NCBI GenBank assembly: GCA_963835375.1
Contig: CAWIGB010000012.1
Span: 1 to 64,000 of the forward strand
Direction: 5' to 3'
Length of the DNA stretch: 64,000 nt
Source: Salinisphaera sp963835375
GTDB lineage: Bacteria > Pseudomonadota > Gammaproteobacteria > Nevskiales > Salinisphaeraceae
Each line of letters starts with the position of its first letter. Positions within the stretch are counted from its first letter, which is position 1. The notes beneath the pieces are model-generated. The model was not told the DNA's origin, did no database searches, and saw only the letters and a program-made list of their open reading frames with translations. Below, piece by piece: positions 1-10,639 of this stretch. The position numbers and the translations under genes are program-made.

Positions 1-113
1 AACAGCGCGGAGGTGAAAGTTCGGGCACAGCCCCGGCGTGAGTGGCGGTCTCGCTCGGCCCGCAGCGGCGGGCCTGCGGTAGGCTGGGCGCTTTGCAACC
101 CAGAGGAGACTCC

Positions 114-535
114 ATGAAACCAGGCAAAGGTATCGTGGCTGGCTTCATCGCCACGGTCGTGCTGTCGATCTTGATGATCGTCAAGGCTTTTTCGCATTGG
201 CTGTCTGCGTTCAACGCCATCGAGGGCATTCATCGCCTGACCGGGGGCCCGCTGTCATGGGCTGGCTCGGGCATTTCGTGATCGGTTCGATCCTGTGGGG
301 CGTGCTCTTCGCACTGCTGTATCGGCATCTGCCCGGTGGACGCGGGCTGGTGCGCGGCATCGTGTTCGGTCTGTTCGCCTGGCTCGCGATGATGCTGCTG
401 TTCCTGCCGGTTGCCGGCTATGGTTTCTTCGGGGTGGCGATGGGCTGGCCGGTGATCGGGTTCACGCTGCTGATGCACTTGATCTATGGCGCCGTGCTCG
501 GCGTCAGCTATGCCTCGCTGACTGGCCAGCGCTGA
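114..535 (+). CDS. Small polytopic membrane protein (DUF6789-like), one frameshift
   Basis: The start ATG at 114 follows a good AGGAGA ribosome binding site. The first part reads MKPGKGIVAGFIATVV and a hydrophobic helix. The rest (GWLGHFVIGSILWG onward) lies one frame away and ends at 535. The switch falls in a GGGGGCCC run near 243-250, where one extra G would restore a single protein of about 140 residues with four membrane segments. The pattern resembles the DUF6789 family of small membrane proteins of unknown function. The gene converges on prc. The family assignment is from memory of the sequence pattern. Confidence 0.6.
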
Positions 536-544
536 AACGACAAC

Positions 545-563
545 GGCCGGCATGAAGCCGGCC
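545..563. terminator. Hairpin between convergent genes
   Basis: A perfect inverted repeat, GGCCGGC and GCCGGCC with a 5-base loop, lies between the stop of the small membrane protein (535) and the stop of prc (611). There is no strong T-run on the plus strand. It may end transcription on one or both strands, but this is inferred from position only. Confidence 0.4.
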
Positions 564-610
564 ACGGGGCATTCCAGCGGTGGCGGTGCCCGTGGCCCGG
601 GGCGCGCCGT

Positions 611-2736
611 CTATGCTGCCTTCTTGTGCGCCTGCTGCTGGGCGTGGATATGGATCATGTCCAGCAGGATGTTGGCACATTCCGTTTCGTAGGCATCGAT
701 CTCGTGTGCAGGTTCAACCCGGGTTCGGCGTCGGAAGCGTGTCCTCGGCTATGTCGTGTTGCTAACATCACCTGAGCATTCGCGTCCTGGGCATCCTCGA
801 AGGCCTTGTAGTTCTTGAACGGCTTCTTGCCGATGGCCTTGCGGTGAGCGTTGGCCAGGGCCAGGATCTTCTGCTCGAGCTGCTGCTGCTCGGCGTCGGC
901 GCTTGTCGAGATTCAGCGAAACGGTCTTCTGCTCGCTCTGTTTACGCGCCAGCTGGATCCGCTTGACCAGGTACTGGAAGTTCGGGTCTCGGCTACGCGT
1001 TGTTGATGTCCTCTTGAGCGTTGGCAGCAGGTGCTCGATCTCGTTCGAATGGGGATAGGCGGTCGGCGGAATACGATCCTAGGGCAGGGCGTTAGGCAGG
1101 GCGGATTCGCCGATCTTGTCCGGATCGATCGCTGAGGGAACTTGATGTCGGGAGTCACGCCGCGATCCTGGGTGCTCTCGCCGGTGACCCGATAGAACTT
1201 GGCCTCGGTGAGTTTGAGCTGACCCTCAGACAGCGGCAGCAGCGTCTGTACCGTGCCCTTGCCGAAGGTCTGGCTACCGAGGATAACCGCACGGCCGTAG
1301 TCTTGCAGGGCGCCGGCCACGATCTCCGATGCCGAAGCGGACAGGCGGTTGGTCAACACCGCCAGCGGGCCGTCATAGACCGCGCCGTTGTTGCGATCGC
1401 CCAGCACCTGGACGTTGCCCTTGGCATCCTTGATCTGAACGCCGGGGGCAGAACCCATGAACAGGCCGATCAGCTGCATGGCCTCGCCGAGGGCGCCGCC
1501 GCCGTTGTTGCGCAGATCCAGAATGACGCCGTCGACGTCGTCCTTCTTGAGCTTGACCAGCTGCTTTTTCACGTCTTTGGCCGTGCCGTTATAGAACGAC
1601 GGCAGGGTGATGATGCCGATCTTGTGGTCGCTGCCGTTGCGCTTGACATGGATCATCTGCGAGCTTGCGGCCTGGTCCTTGAGCTTGATCTTGGCGCGCG
1701 TGAGCTGATGGTGCTGGTCTGGCCGTTGTCCGGCGGCGAGATCTGCAGGCGCACGTTGCTGCCGGCCTTGCCGCGGATCAGCTGCACGGTCTCGTCCAGG
1801 CGCATGCCGATCACGTCGGTGAAGTCGCCGTTCTTGCCCTGGCCGACGGCGATGATGCGATCGGTGGGCTTGAGCTTGCCGACTTGGCCGCCGGGCCGCC
1901 GGGAATCAGACGCACCAGTTCGGCATAGCCGTTCTTCGAGCGCAGTTCCGCACCGATGCCCTGCAGCTGCAGGTTCATGTCGATGTTGAAATCCTGGGAG
2001 CGCCGCGGCGAGAAATAATCGGTGTGCGGGTCGTAGCAATGGGTATAGGCGTCCATGTAGGCCGAGAACGCATCGGTCGGCTCGGCCTGGCGCAGCTGCT
2101 TGAGCTCGTTGGTATAGCGCTGGGTCAGGCGCTTCTTGATCTCGGCCGGTTTGATGTCGTTGAGCCGCAGATCGATGACCTGGTTCTCCAGCTGCTTGGT
2201 CCAGAGTGCCTCGCGGGCATCGGCATCGGCCGGCCACGGTGCGTTTTCGCGGTCGACGTTGAAGGCTTCCTGATCATCGAGGTTGAGCGAACTCAGACCC
2301 TGTTCGATGCGGTCCAGCGCCCACTGGTCGATCTGGATCCGACGTTTCTGGTAGGTGTTGAAGATGTCGTAGGCGGCGCTCAGCTTCCCGTTCTTGAGCT
2401 GGTCGTCGAGATCGTCGGCGTATTTGTGCTTCAGGCGTTTGACGTCGGACGCGAGGAAGACGCTGTGGGTGCCGTCCAGGTCGTCCAGATAGGCCTTGAA
2501 GAATTTCTCCGAGAAGGCATTGTCGAGCTTGATCTTGTTGTAGTGGTTTTCCTGCAGCTCGCGCACGACTTCCTGATCGATCTTGCTCTGGTCGTTGTCG
2601 GGCGTCAGGGGGTGTAGCCCTTGGCTGAGCCTGCGCCGGCGTCCGGGACGTGGGCCGGCTGGGATTCCGAAGCGGCGCAGCCAGTCTGGACGCACAGCAT
2701 CGCCAGAAGCAGAAGAAACAGGGCTAGATAGCGCAT
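611..2736 (-). pseudogene. prc: Tail-specific protease Prc (S41 family), frame broken many times
   Basis: Prc degrades periplasmic proteins with exposed nonpolar C-termini, using a PDZ domain and a Ser-Lys catalytic pair. The start at 2736 gives a signal peptide MRYLALFLLLLAML with a lipobox-like VQTGC, so it may be a lipoprotein. The N-terminal domain (DNDQSKIDQEVVRELQ onward), PDZ region, S41 core (ILDLRNNGGGAL near 1500, SASASEIVAGALQDYGR near 1320, FGKGTVQ near 1250) and the DUF3340-like C-terminus (EQKILALANAHRKAIGKK, ending LLDMIHIHAQQQAHKKAA at 611) are all recognisable. The total matches the usual length of about 680 residues. The frame changes near 2620, 1885, 1717, 1135, 1000 and 905, and an in-frame TAG replaces an expected Trp codon near 1080. 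It is either a decayed gene or a badly sequenced stretch. Confidence 0.8.
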
Positions 2737-2927
2737 GAATATCACGTGTCCTATCGAGTTGACCGCGGGAACACGGCATCGGGCTCGTGGAGGGCCGGAT
2801 ACGGCGTATCGGCGCCGCCGAAAATAGTCGGAATTGTCGGCACGAGGGCAACGATACATGAACGATGCCGTGTGCAGGAATACGCACTCCTACGCTATCT
2901 CTGTCGCGAAGCCGGCATTCGGGCGCG

Positions 2928-3907
2928 TCAAGGGCGGCGCGAGGCGCCTTCGGGCGGCCCTGCGTCGGGCAGACGAAAGAATGTCAGTTCGTGTTTGTTC
3001 GCGCTCAGATGAAGGAGCCGAGCCTTGTCTATATCGAGAAAACGGTCGATCTCGGCCGGATCGACCGCGCCCTGGCACTTCACGGTAATGATGACGCCGG
3101 CCTGCGGGCAGGCGTGACACCAGTACTCGGCCAGTGCATGAAGTCGCGCGGGATAGGCAATCACGTCGGACAGGATCCAATCGGGGCGTCGATCCAGGTC
3201 CTCGACGGTCACGCCGAATGCATCGCCGTGGTGCATCGTCACGCGCGCCTCGGCCGCGAGCTTCGGTGCCAGATCGGCCCGGTCGACGGCGATCACATCG
3301 GCACCCAGCTGATTCAGCACCCAGGTCCAGCCGCCGGGGGAAGCGCCAAGATCAAGACAACATCGCCCGGGCGCGGTGGGTTGCGAGCCAGCGTCAACGC
3401 CTCCCAGAGCTTGAGATAAGCCCGGTTGGGCGGCCCGTGACGGTCTTCGGTGAAAACCGGTGGGCCGTTGGCAAAGGCGCTCGAGCAGACCGGTGACGCC
3501 AGCAGTCGATCGCGATCGAGCAGGCCGAACGCACCGAGCGGGGCCGACGGAACGCGCGCCGGGAAATCGAGCGGCCGGAACCGGATCGGCGCCAGTCTGT
3601 CGGCGATGAGCTGGGCGCGGCGATGATGTGCGATTGAATGCAAATGCCAGTTGCGCTGAATCGACGACAGCACGCGGGCAGCGTCGCCGATTGACTGCAC
3701 ACGATACTCGGCCGGGGCCAGCCAGCTGTTCCGGGCCCATGCCGCCGGGCCGGGGGCGTCGCGGCTGAAGACCAGAGAGCCGATTTCGTCGACCACGCAG
3801 CTGCCGCGGTGGACGAGCTCGTCGACCAGGGCCTCGTAATGATCCTCGGCCGCGAGGTGTACGGTGTCGTAGTGGATCGGCAGCGGAGCGGGGATCTCGC
3901 TTGGCAT
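2928..3907 (-). CDS. rlmM: 23S rRNA (cytidine(2498)-2'-O)-methyltransferase RlmM, one frameshift
   Basis: RlmM methylates the ribose of C2498 in 23S rRNA using S-adenosylmethionine. The N-terminal THUMP-like part starts at MPSEIPAPL (3907) and contains FANGPPVFTEDRHGPPNRAYLKL. The Rossmann methyltransferase part contains LDLGASPGGWTWVLNQLGA, ILSDVIAYPARL and IITVKCQ. These halves lie in two frames; the switch is near 3345-3350 and is fixed by adding one base, probably a C. The stop is at 2928. At about 326 residues it is slightly shorter than the E. coli enzyme. It is monocistronic, with prc downstream in the same direction. Confidence 0.85.
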
Positions 3908-4207
3908 CGGTGCGCGACGGTTGCGGGGGTGGAAGCGCTTTCGGCCCGCGTAGTCTAACGCAGGCGCCGCGCAGCCACGGCATGACGAAGACTGCGGCGC
4001 CCGATTGTTTTGTATGCAGTTTAATTCGAGTATCGAGTGATGCCTTGGGCGCGCGATGCGGCTGGCCCAACGGCGCGCCGGGCATCGGGCCTCGGGATCA
4101 GTGCGTAGTATGCCGCGAAGACTGTCGTCTGTGAGCGCCCGCGCCGCGGTTGTCGGCCTCGGGTGGCCGTGAGTCTCGTATTGGTGCAATGCCGGAGCTG
4201 TCGTTCT

Positions 4208-6358
4208 ATGGAGGCTGCCGTTTTTCTGCCCCGAAGCTATCAGCCGGAACTCGTGCTGCTGTCGATCGCCGTGGCGATTCTGGCCGGCTATGCCGCGCTC
4301 GATCTCGCCGACCGCGTGTATGCCGCCCAGCGACGCTACGCCTGGATCTGGCTGGCAGCGGGCGCGGTCACGCTCGGGTCGGGCATCTGGTCGATGCATT
4401 TCATCGGCATGCTCGCGTTGATTCTGCCCATCCACATGAACTACGCGCCACTGCCCACGGCGTTGTCATGGCTGATGGCGGTCGCCGCCTCGGCGGCAGC
4501 GCTCAGGCTCGCCTGTCGGCCGCGGCTTGATCACGCAATCTGGCTGGCGGGTTCGGTCGTCATGGCGATCGGGATCGTGAGCATGCACTACACCGGCATG
4601 TACGGCATGGAGATCGAGCCCGGCATTGTCTATCGCCCGGTGTGGGTGGTGTTTTCGGTGCTGGTGGCGCTCACGGGCTCGGCGGCGGCGCTTGGACTGT
4701 CGTTTGCGCTGCGGGAGGTGCGCGCGCGTCTGCGTACCGTCAAGAAGAGTGCGGCCGCGGCCTTCATGGGCGCCGCGATCGCCGGCATGCACTATGCCGG
4801 CATGGCGGCGGCCCAATTTCCGGCGGCCAGCCAGGGTCTGGCGGCCGGCGGTGTGGACAAGACCTGGCTGGCACTGTTGATCAGCTCCCTGTCGGTCGTG
4901 TTGCTGGCTGCGACACTGTTGGCGTCGGCGCTCGACCGTCGGTTGGAAACACAGACGGCAGAGCTGATCGCCTCGTTGCAGGCCGCCAACGAGCAGCTGC
5001 GTCACAGCAGTTACCACGATGCGCTCACCGATCTCGCCAACCGCAAGCTGCTGGACGAACGGCTCGATCGCGAGATCGGATACGTCGCTCGCCGCGGCGG
5101 CGGCTTTGCCGTGTTCTATGTCGATCTCGACGGCTTCAAGCTGCTCAACGACAACCTGGGGCATCGTGCCGGCGACGAGGTGCTGGAGCGGGTGGCGAAT
5201 GCGATGCGCGACACCATGCGCGACAACGATACGGTCGCGCGCATGGGCGGCGACGAATTCGTGGTGCTCGCGGTAGGCGCGGATGGCATGGCCGATATCG
5301 ATACCTTGGCGCATCGGCTGCTGATGGCCATTCGCCAGGCCGGCGGTACGATGCCCGGTCTGTCGGCCAGCATCGGCTGGGCTCGCTTTCCCGACCACGG
5401 GGCCAGCCCGCAGGCGCTGATCACCGCGGCCGATCGGGCGATGTACCACGCCAAGCACAACGGCAAGAACAGCTACGTCGGATACCGGCCGGAAATGGCC
5501 CGCCGGGCCGAGGATGAATTCAACCTGCAGCGCGAGTTGGGCCAGGCGCTCGGGGCGGGCGACATCGTGGTCTATTACCAGCCGAAGTATCGGCCGGCCG
5601 ACGGCACGCTCTCCGGTGCCGAGGCGCTCGTGCGCTGGCACCACGCCGAGCGCGGCGTGATCACCCCCGATCGCTTCATTCCGCTGGCCGAACGCTCCGG
5701 CCAGATCGACGAGCTGGAAGGGGTGGTGCTCGATTCTGTCTGCGCTCAGATCCGTCGCTGGCGCGATGCCGGGCTCGCCGTGCCGCAGATCTCGGTCAAC
5801 CTGTCGGCGGCTCGGGTGAGCGACCCGCGGCTGCCGGGGCTGGTGCGGCGTCATCTCGATCGCTACGGCATCGAGCCGCGCTCGCTGATGTTCGAGATTA
5901 CCGAGTCGGTCGCGATCAAGGGCATGCTGGAAGCGATCAACACGCTCAAGCGATTCGCCCGGATGGGCGTGGACGTGGCACTCGACGACTTCGGCACCGG
6001 CCATTCGAGCCTGTCGTATCTGGAGAAACTGCCGATTCAGCAGCTCAAGATCGATCGCTCGTTCGTCCGCGAGCTGGGCGCGTCCATGCCCCAGCAGGCC
6101 GCCATCGTGAGCTCGATCGTCACGCTGGCACACAACCTCGGGCTGGGCGTGGTGGCCGAAGGGGTGGAGACCGAGGAACAGCTGCGTTACGTCACCGAGC
6201 TCGGTTGCGACGAGATGCAGGGCTATCTGTTCAGCCGTGCGGTGCCGGCCGAGGACTTCAGCCGGCTGCTGGTGGGCGGGCGCTACGGCGAGCGCGGCGT
6301 CAGCCGATCACCAGACGCAGGGCGGGCAGCGCCAGCACAAGCGCCAGAATACGGCTGA
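4208..6358 (+). CDS. MHYT-GGDEF-EAL membrane signalling protein
   Basis: This intact protein of 716 residues has an N-terminal MHYT sensor with three repeats of the motif (MHFIGML, MHYTGMYG, MHYAGMAA) within seven membrane helices. The MHYT domain is thought to sense a diatomic gas through bound copper. A GGDEF domain follows (RMGGDEF intact) with an inhibitory I-site RxxD (RDND) exactly five residues upstream. The EAL domain keeps EALVRW, EITES, DDFGTGHSSL, KIDRSFV and EGVET, so c-di-GMP hydrolysis also looks possible. I chose ATG 4208; ATG 4163 is also in frame. The 3' end overlaps the convergent TauE gene by about 59 bases. Confidence 0.93.
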   Translation: MEAAVFLPRSYQPELVLLSIAVAILAGYAALDLADRVYAAQRRYAWIWLAAGAVTLGSGIWSMHFIGMLALILPIHMNYAPLPTALSWLMAVAASAAALRLACRPRLDHAIWLAGSVVMAIGIVSMHYTGMYGMEIEPGIVYRPVWVVFSVLVALTGSAAALGLSFALREVRARLRTVKKSAAAAFMGAAIAGMHYAGMAAAQFPAASQGLAAGGVDKTWLALLISSLSVVLLAATLLASALDRRLETQTAELIASLQAANEQLRHSSYHDALTDLANRKLLDERLDREIGYVARRGGGFAVFYVDLDGFKLLNDNLGHRAGDEVLERVANAMRDTMRDNDTVARMGGDEFVVLAVGADGMADIDTLAHRLLMAIRQAGGTMPGLSASIGWARFPDHGASPQALITAADRAMYHAKHNGKNSYVGYRPEMARRAEDEFNLQRELGQALGAGDIVVYYQPKYRPADGTLSGAEALVRWHHAERGVITPDRFIPLAERSGQIDELEGVVLDSVCAQIRRWRDAGLAVPQISVNLSAARVSDPRLPGLVRRHLDRYGIEPRSLMFEITESVAIKGMLEAINTLKRFARMGVDVALDDFGTGHSSLSYLEKLPIQQLKIDRSFVRELGASMPQQAAIVSSIVTLAHNLGLGVVAEGVETEEQLRYVTELGCDEMQGYLFSRAVPAEDFSRLLVGGRYGERGVSRSPDAGRAAPAQAPEYG

Positions 6359-7028
6359 AGGTCTTCTGGTCGACCCTGTAGTGCAGCTTGTGGCCGGCGA
6401 TCAGCCCGATCAGCAACGCCGGCAGAGTGGCCAGGGCCAGCCACCAGGAATGCGTCGTGAGCAGGCCGAGATGAGTGTAGATCAGCGCCTGGACGGCCGA
6501 ACTCAACAGGAATGCCATGGTGAGAATCGAGCGCGAATAGCGTTTGGGGTAGCGCATGTTCACGTAGATCAGCAACGGAATCGGCGAGACGCCGACCGCG
6601 CCCACGATCACGCCGGCGAACACCGATGAACCCGCCAGCCCCGATGCATCCGCCCAGCCCATTGCTGGCATGCGCTGCGGCGCTGGCGTCTTGAACAGAT
6701 TCAACGCCACATAGCACAGAATCACTGCGCCCAGCGTGCGTTGCAGTATGTCCACCGGCAGGGCTGCGAGCAGCTGCGCACCGCCCAGCACGCCGGCCGA
6801 CAGCGACAGCGCCGCGATCGGGCCGCGCCGCCAGTCGAACTCCCGGCGTGCCAGCAGCATCATGACAAGGTTGGTTCCCAGGGCCACCACAGCCACGACC
6901 GGCACGACGTCGCGGAAGGGGTAGATCAGCACCAGGCTGCTGACCATCAGCGTGCCGCTGCCGAAACCAGTCAGCCCCTGGGAGACGGCGCCGGCGAGGG
7001 CGGCCAGGTTGAATAGGAGGATCTGCAA
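6300..7028 (-). CDS. TauE/SafE family sulfite/anion exporter
   Basis: This is an eight-helix integral membrane protein of about 242 residues. It has the two-repeat layout of the family, with LTGFGSGTLMVSSLVLIYPF in the first half and VIVGAVGVSPIPLLIYVNMR in the second. Such proteins move sulfite or organosulfur anions across the inner membrane; the substrate cannot be told here. No ATG precedes the first helix. TTG at 7028 (or CTG at 7034) is the best start and the upstream reading frame is not conserved-looking. The end overlaps the convergent GGDEF-EAL gene. Confidence 0.8.
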   Translation of the reverse strand: MQILLFNLAALAGAVSQGLTGFGSGTLMVSSLVLIYPFRDVVPVVAVVALGTNLVMMLLARREFDWRRGPIAALSLSAGVLGGAQLLAALPVDILQRTLGAVILCYVALNLFKTPAPQRMPAMGWADASGLAGSSVFAGVIVGAVGVSPIPLLIYVNMRYPKRYSRSILTMAFLLSSAVQALIYTHLGLLTTHSWWLALATLPALLIGLIAGHKLHYRVDQKTFSRILALVLALPALRLVIG

Positions 7029-7353
7029 AATCAGGTCCCGTTGACGTATCGTCCGTGCGCGCCGCCGGCCGCGGTCAAGGCGAGCAATGCGCCATGGCCC
7101 GATGCGAGGGGCCAGCCTGCCGGCGCAGCGGCACTCGCCGGCAACCGAGCGCGCCCCCTGGCACGTGGCGCCTTTGGGTGCAGGCAAGCGAAGACGGGCG
7201 CGATCTTGTGCGACCCATCCCAAACTCCAGACTCAGGGATAGCTGGCGGCGTAGTTTAGCCGATCGGGCGGCTTTGGGTTGCATGGCGCAGCCGGTTTCG
7301 CGGCGGGTGATACGGCACGCGCTACACTGGCGCTCTCCGATCGACGGTCACGA

Positions 7354-9543
7354 ATGTCATTGCGCTGGTTTCGTCTGCAACGCGTCACGGCGTTCGATCG
7401 CTTCGCCGATGCCATCCGGGTGCTGGTTGCGCTGTCCGGGGTGATTGTATATTCCGGTCTGCGCGAGGATGCGCACCAGTTGATCCCGCTGATGCTCGGG
7501 GTGATCGCGAGCGCGATCGCGGAAACCGACGACAGCTGGCGCCGACGCGCGCGGGCGCTTGTGCTCACGCTGATCTGTTTCTCCGTCGCTGCGCTGACCG
7601 TCGAGGCCCTGCTCGATATGCCCTGGGCGTTTGCGCTCGCGCTGCCCGCGGGCACCTTCGTGCTGATCATGCTGGGGGCGGCCAGCGGACGGTTCGCCAC
7701 CATCGGCAATGCCACGCTGCTGCTGTCGGTCTACACCATGATCGGGGTCACCCAGCATACCGGCGCACCGCGGGCATTCTGGGTCGAGCCGTTGCTGCTG
7801 GTGGCGGGCGCCGGCTGGTACGGTGCGCTGGCGCTGGCCTGGAACGCGGTGTTCGTGCATCGCCCGGTGCGCCAGTCCCTGGCTCGACTGTATGCCGCGC
7901 TGGATGATTATCTGGTCTGTAAATCGTGGTTGTTCGAGCCGGTGCGCGATCTGGACGTGGCCGCGCGCCGCAACGATCTGGCCCACGCCAACGCCCGCGT
8001 TGTCAGTGCGCTCAACGACACGCGCCTGGCCTTGATGGACCGCCTGGCGGGGCGTCGTTCGCGCTCGGCCATGACCGAGAATCTGCGGCTGTATCTGGCC
8101 GCCCAGGATATTCACGAGCGCACCAGCTCCGCCCACTACCCGTACAAGGCGTTGACCGAGGCTTTCTTTCACAGCGATCTGCTGTTTCGTTGCCAGCGGC
8201 TGCTGCGTGTCACCGGGGCCGCGTGTCGTGCCCGCGCCGCGGCGCTGCGCTACGACGAACCATTCACGGATGACGGCCGGGTGGCGACCGCCGTGACCGA
8301 CCTCGACACCGCGATCGAATATCGGCGAACACTCAGCGGCGCGCCCGGGGCCGAGCTGATGTACGCGGTCGACGACGTGGCCGACAATCTGCGCGATCTG
8401 GCCGAACGCGTGACCGGCGCCGGCGACGCCGGTCTCGAAAGCGACACCGTGCTGCAGAATCCGTTGCCGCAGTCGTCGCTCGAGATCTGGCAGCGGATCC
8501 GCGTGCAGCTCACGCCGGCCTCGGCCCGCTTTCGGCACGCGCTGCGCCTGGCGCTGGCGATGTGGGCCGGCTATCTCGTGCTGCTTGCGGTACACCCGGC
8601 CCAGGGTTACTGGATCCTGCTGACCACCATGCTGGTCTGCCAGCCGGATTACGGCGCCACGCGCACACGGTTCCTGCAACGCGTCGGCGGCACGGTGGTG
8701 GGCCTGGTGGTCGGTTGGGCGCTGATGCGATTGTTTCCGGCGCCGCAGGTCCAGCTGCTGTTGATCGTGGCCTCGGGCGTGGTCTTCTTCGCCGCGCGCT
8801 TTCGTTATTACTTCACCGCCGCGGCAGCCGTCAGCGTGCTGGTGCTGGTGTCGTTCAACCAGATCGGCAACGGCTTCGATCTGATCTGGCCGCGCTTTCT
8901 CGATACGCTGATCGGCGGCGCGCTGGCGGCGGCCGTCATGCTGCTGATTCTGCCGGACTGGCGCGAACGCGAGCTGCACCATCGGCTTGCCGATGCGTTG
9001 GCGGCGCAGGCAGCCTATCTGAGGATCCTGTTCTCGCAGTACCGCACCGGGCGCGCTGACGATCTGGCCTATCGCATCGCCCGCCGCGACGCGCACAACG
9101 CCGATGCCGCGGTCAGTACGCACGTGGCCACTGCGCTCAAGGATCCGCGCGGCGCCCGTACCGACAGCCGCGAAGCCCTGGCCGTGCTCGCCTGCGCCCA
9201 GACCCTGATCGGCCATTTGTCCACGCTCGGCGCGCACCGCGAGCGGCTTGCCGAAGCGGATGCCGATGCGCTGGCGGAAGCGGTGGCACATATCGCCGAA
9301 GCGCTGGATCACGTCGCCCACGGGCTGATCCGTTCGGAGCCTGCGCCGTTCGACGGCGAGGCGGCGGCGCGGATCTACGATCGACTGGCGCGGCTGCGGG
9401 CCGAGCGCGAAGGCACCGTGCGGCTGGTGGCCGGCCAGCTCCAGCTTCTGCTCGACGAACTACCCGAACTGCGCCGTATCGGCGCCCGGCTGATCGGTCA
9501 GGACGGTGTGACGGACGTCGCCGAGCCGGCCCGGCGCTGGTAG
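7354..9543 (+). CDS. FUSC/YccS family membrane protein
   Basis: The protein has 729 residues in two similar halves, each with a bundle of membrane helices (residues about 20-160 and 385-520) followed by a cytoplasmic helical region. This is the layout of YccS/YhfK and related FUSC proteins, which include aromatic acid efflux proteins such as AaeB. LAMWAGYLVLLAVHPAQGYW and ILLTTMLVCQPDYGATR in the second half are typical. The true substrate is unknown. ATG 7354 is preferred over an in-frame start at 7279 because it immediately precedes the conserved basic segment. It stands alone, divergent from the TauE gene. Confidence 0.88.
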   Translation: MSLRWFRLQRVTAFDRFADAIRVLVALSGVIVYSGLREDAHQLIPLMLGVIASAIAETDDSWRRRARALVLTLICFSVAALTVEALLDMPWAFALALPAGTFVLIMLGAASGRFATIGNATLLLSVYTMIGVTQHTGAPRAFWVEPLLLVAGAGWYGALALAWNAVFVHRPVRQSLARLYAALDDYLVCKSWLFEPVRDLDVAARRNDLAHANARVVSALNDTRLALMDRLAGRRSRSAMTENLRLYLAAQDIHERTSSAHYPYKALTEAFFHSDLLFRCQRLLRVTGAACRARAAALRYDEPFTDDGRVATAVTDLDTAIEYRRTLSGAPGAELMYAVDDVADNLRDLAERVTGAGDAGLESDTVLQNPLPQSSLEIWQRIRVQLTPASARFRHALRLALAMWAGYLVLLAVHPAQGYWILLTTMLVCQPDYGATRTRFLQRVGGTVVGLVVGWALMRLFPAPQVQLLLIVASGVVFFAARFRYYFTAAAAVSVLVLVSFNQIGNGFDLIWPRFLDTLIGGALAAAVMLLILPDWRERELHHRLADALAAQAAYLRILFSQYRTGRADDLAYRIARRDAHNADAAVSTHVATALKDPRGARTDSREALAVLACAQTLIGHLSTLGAHRERLAEADADALAEAVAHIAEALDHVAHGLIRSEPAPFDGEAAARIYDRLARLRAEREGTVRLVAGQLQLLLDELPELRRIGARLIGQDGVTDVAEPARRW

Positions 9544-9639
9544 GGCGTGTCGCGGTTTCGCCCGGCCTGCGGGGCTGCCCCGTGGCCATGCGACGGGGAG
9601 TATGTGCCAAGGCGCGAGCCCCGGTCGTGGTGATCTCCC

Positions 9640-9671
9640 GATCACGGCAAACCACACCGGCCGCCGTGATC
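9640..9671. terminator. Hairpin between convergent YccS-like and YrhK genes
   Basis: A 9-base perfect inverted repeat (GATCACGGC / GCCGTGATC, 14-base loop) lies in the 228-base gap between two convergent genes. Neither side has a long T-run, so it is only a candidate terminator. I see nothing else in the gap. Confidence 0.35.
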
Positions 9672-9771
9672 TGGCGCCCAAGCCATCGGGCCCGGCGCCG
9701 TACGAAATCGCGGCACGTCCTGACGGCAGCTGATGCCTGGTGTCCTGTCTCGTAAGTTTCTTAACAGGAGA

Positions 9772-10563
9772 TTAGCCCGGCTTGTAGGTCTTGCCGAGTT
9801 TGCCTTTGTCGTGGATCTCGCTCTGTAGTTCCCGGATGAACATCGTGCCGAAGCCGCTGGCATGGCAGAACGCTTCGAGCTTGTCGCGCACCAGCTTGCG
9901 GTAGTAGATGACGATGCCGCCGACGAAGAACAACACACTCGCGAACAGGAATTGCGCGGCGGCGAAGGCGGTGATCTGGGTCTTGGCGGACCCGGACAGG
10001 TCCCAGAGATAGGGAATCGAGGCCACGGCAAACAACGCCGAGCCGATCAGGAACATCGCGACAGTCACGTTGAACAGCTGCATGTAGATCAGCGACGGGG
10101 CTTCCACGACCTGCAGGATGTTGACCAGCCCGCCAGCCACGAACAGTACCGAGCCGATGATGAAGCACCAGGCCCCGAGCATGGTCGCGCCCAGCGACGG
10201 CAGGAAGCACAGGCTGCCGATCACGAACAGCGCCGACCCGAGCACGTAGGACCAGGCGGCGATGAATTCAATGTGATCGGCGAAACTGCTGGTCTGGTGC
10301 CGGCGCCAGTACTTGATCACCTCCAGCAGGTCATGACCGGTGACCAGCAGATACAGCAGCGACCCGACGAAGAACAGCCAGTCGCCCACCGCCAGGTATT
10401 TCGACAGTGCCGGGAAGAAGAAGATGCTGCCGCCAACGAAACCCAAGCCCCCGAGCTTGTAGCTGAAGGCATTGATCGTCTCCCAGACCTTGTGCGAGGT
10501 GCTGTGCTCGTTACTCGAGCCGAGGTTGGAGACACGCGGACGATGAGTGATGAGATGCGGCAT
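9772..10563 (-). CDS. YrhK-domain membrane protein
   Basis: The 263-residue protein has six to eight hydrophobic helices arranged as repeated YrhK-like units, for example GGLGFVGGSIFFFPAL with GDWLFFVGSLLYL, then SYVLGSALFVIGSLCFLPSL with GAWCFIIGSVLFVAGG, and a third pair further on. YrhK domains are small two-helix modules of unknown function. The C-terminal tail is basic and cytoplasmic. The reading frame is intact and the gene is monocistronic. Confidence 0.8.
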   Translation of the reverse strand: MPHLITHRPRVSNLGSSNEHSTSHKVWETINAFSYKLGGLGFVGGSIFFFPALSKYLAVGDWLFFVGSLLYLLVTGHDLLEVIKYWRRHQTSSFADHIEFIAAWSYVLGSALFVIGSLCFLPSLGATMLGAWCFIIGSVLFVAGGLVNILQVVEAPSLIYMQLFNVTVAMFLIGSALFAVASIPYLWDLSGSAKTQITAFAAAQFLFASVLFFVGGIVIYYRKLVRDKLEAFCHASGFGTMFIRELQSEIHDKGKLGKTYKPG

Positions 10564-10639
10564 GAAAGACGGGGTCCCTCGATTGAATCCTTATCAGCCT
10601 AGCGCGGACCACGTGCCGGGCATACTCGGACGCGGTCGG

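Noticed and set aside
7357..9321. A minus-strand open frame of 654 codons opposite the FUSC/YccS gene
   Set aside because: Same shadow effect. The sequence has no recognisable domain or ribosome binding site.
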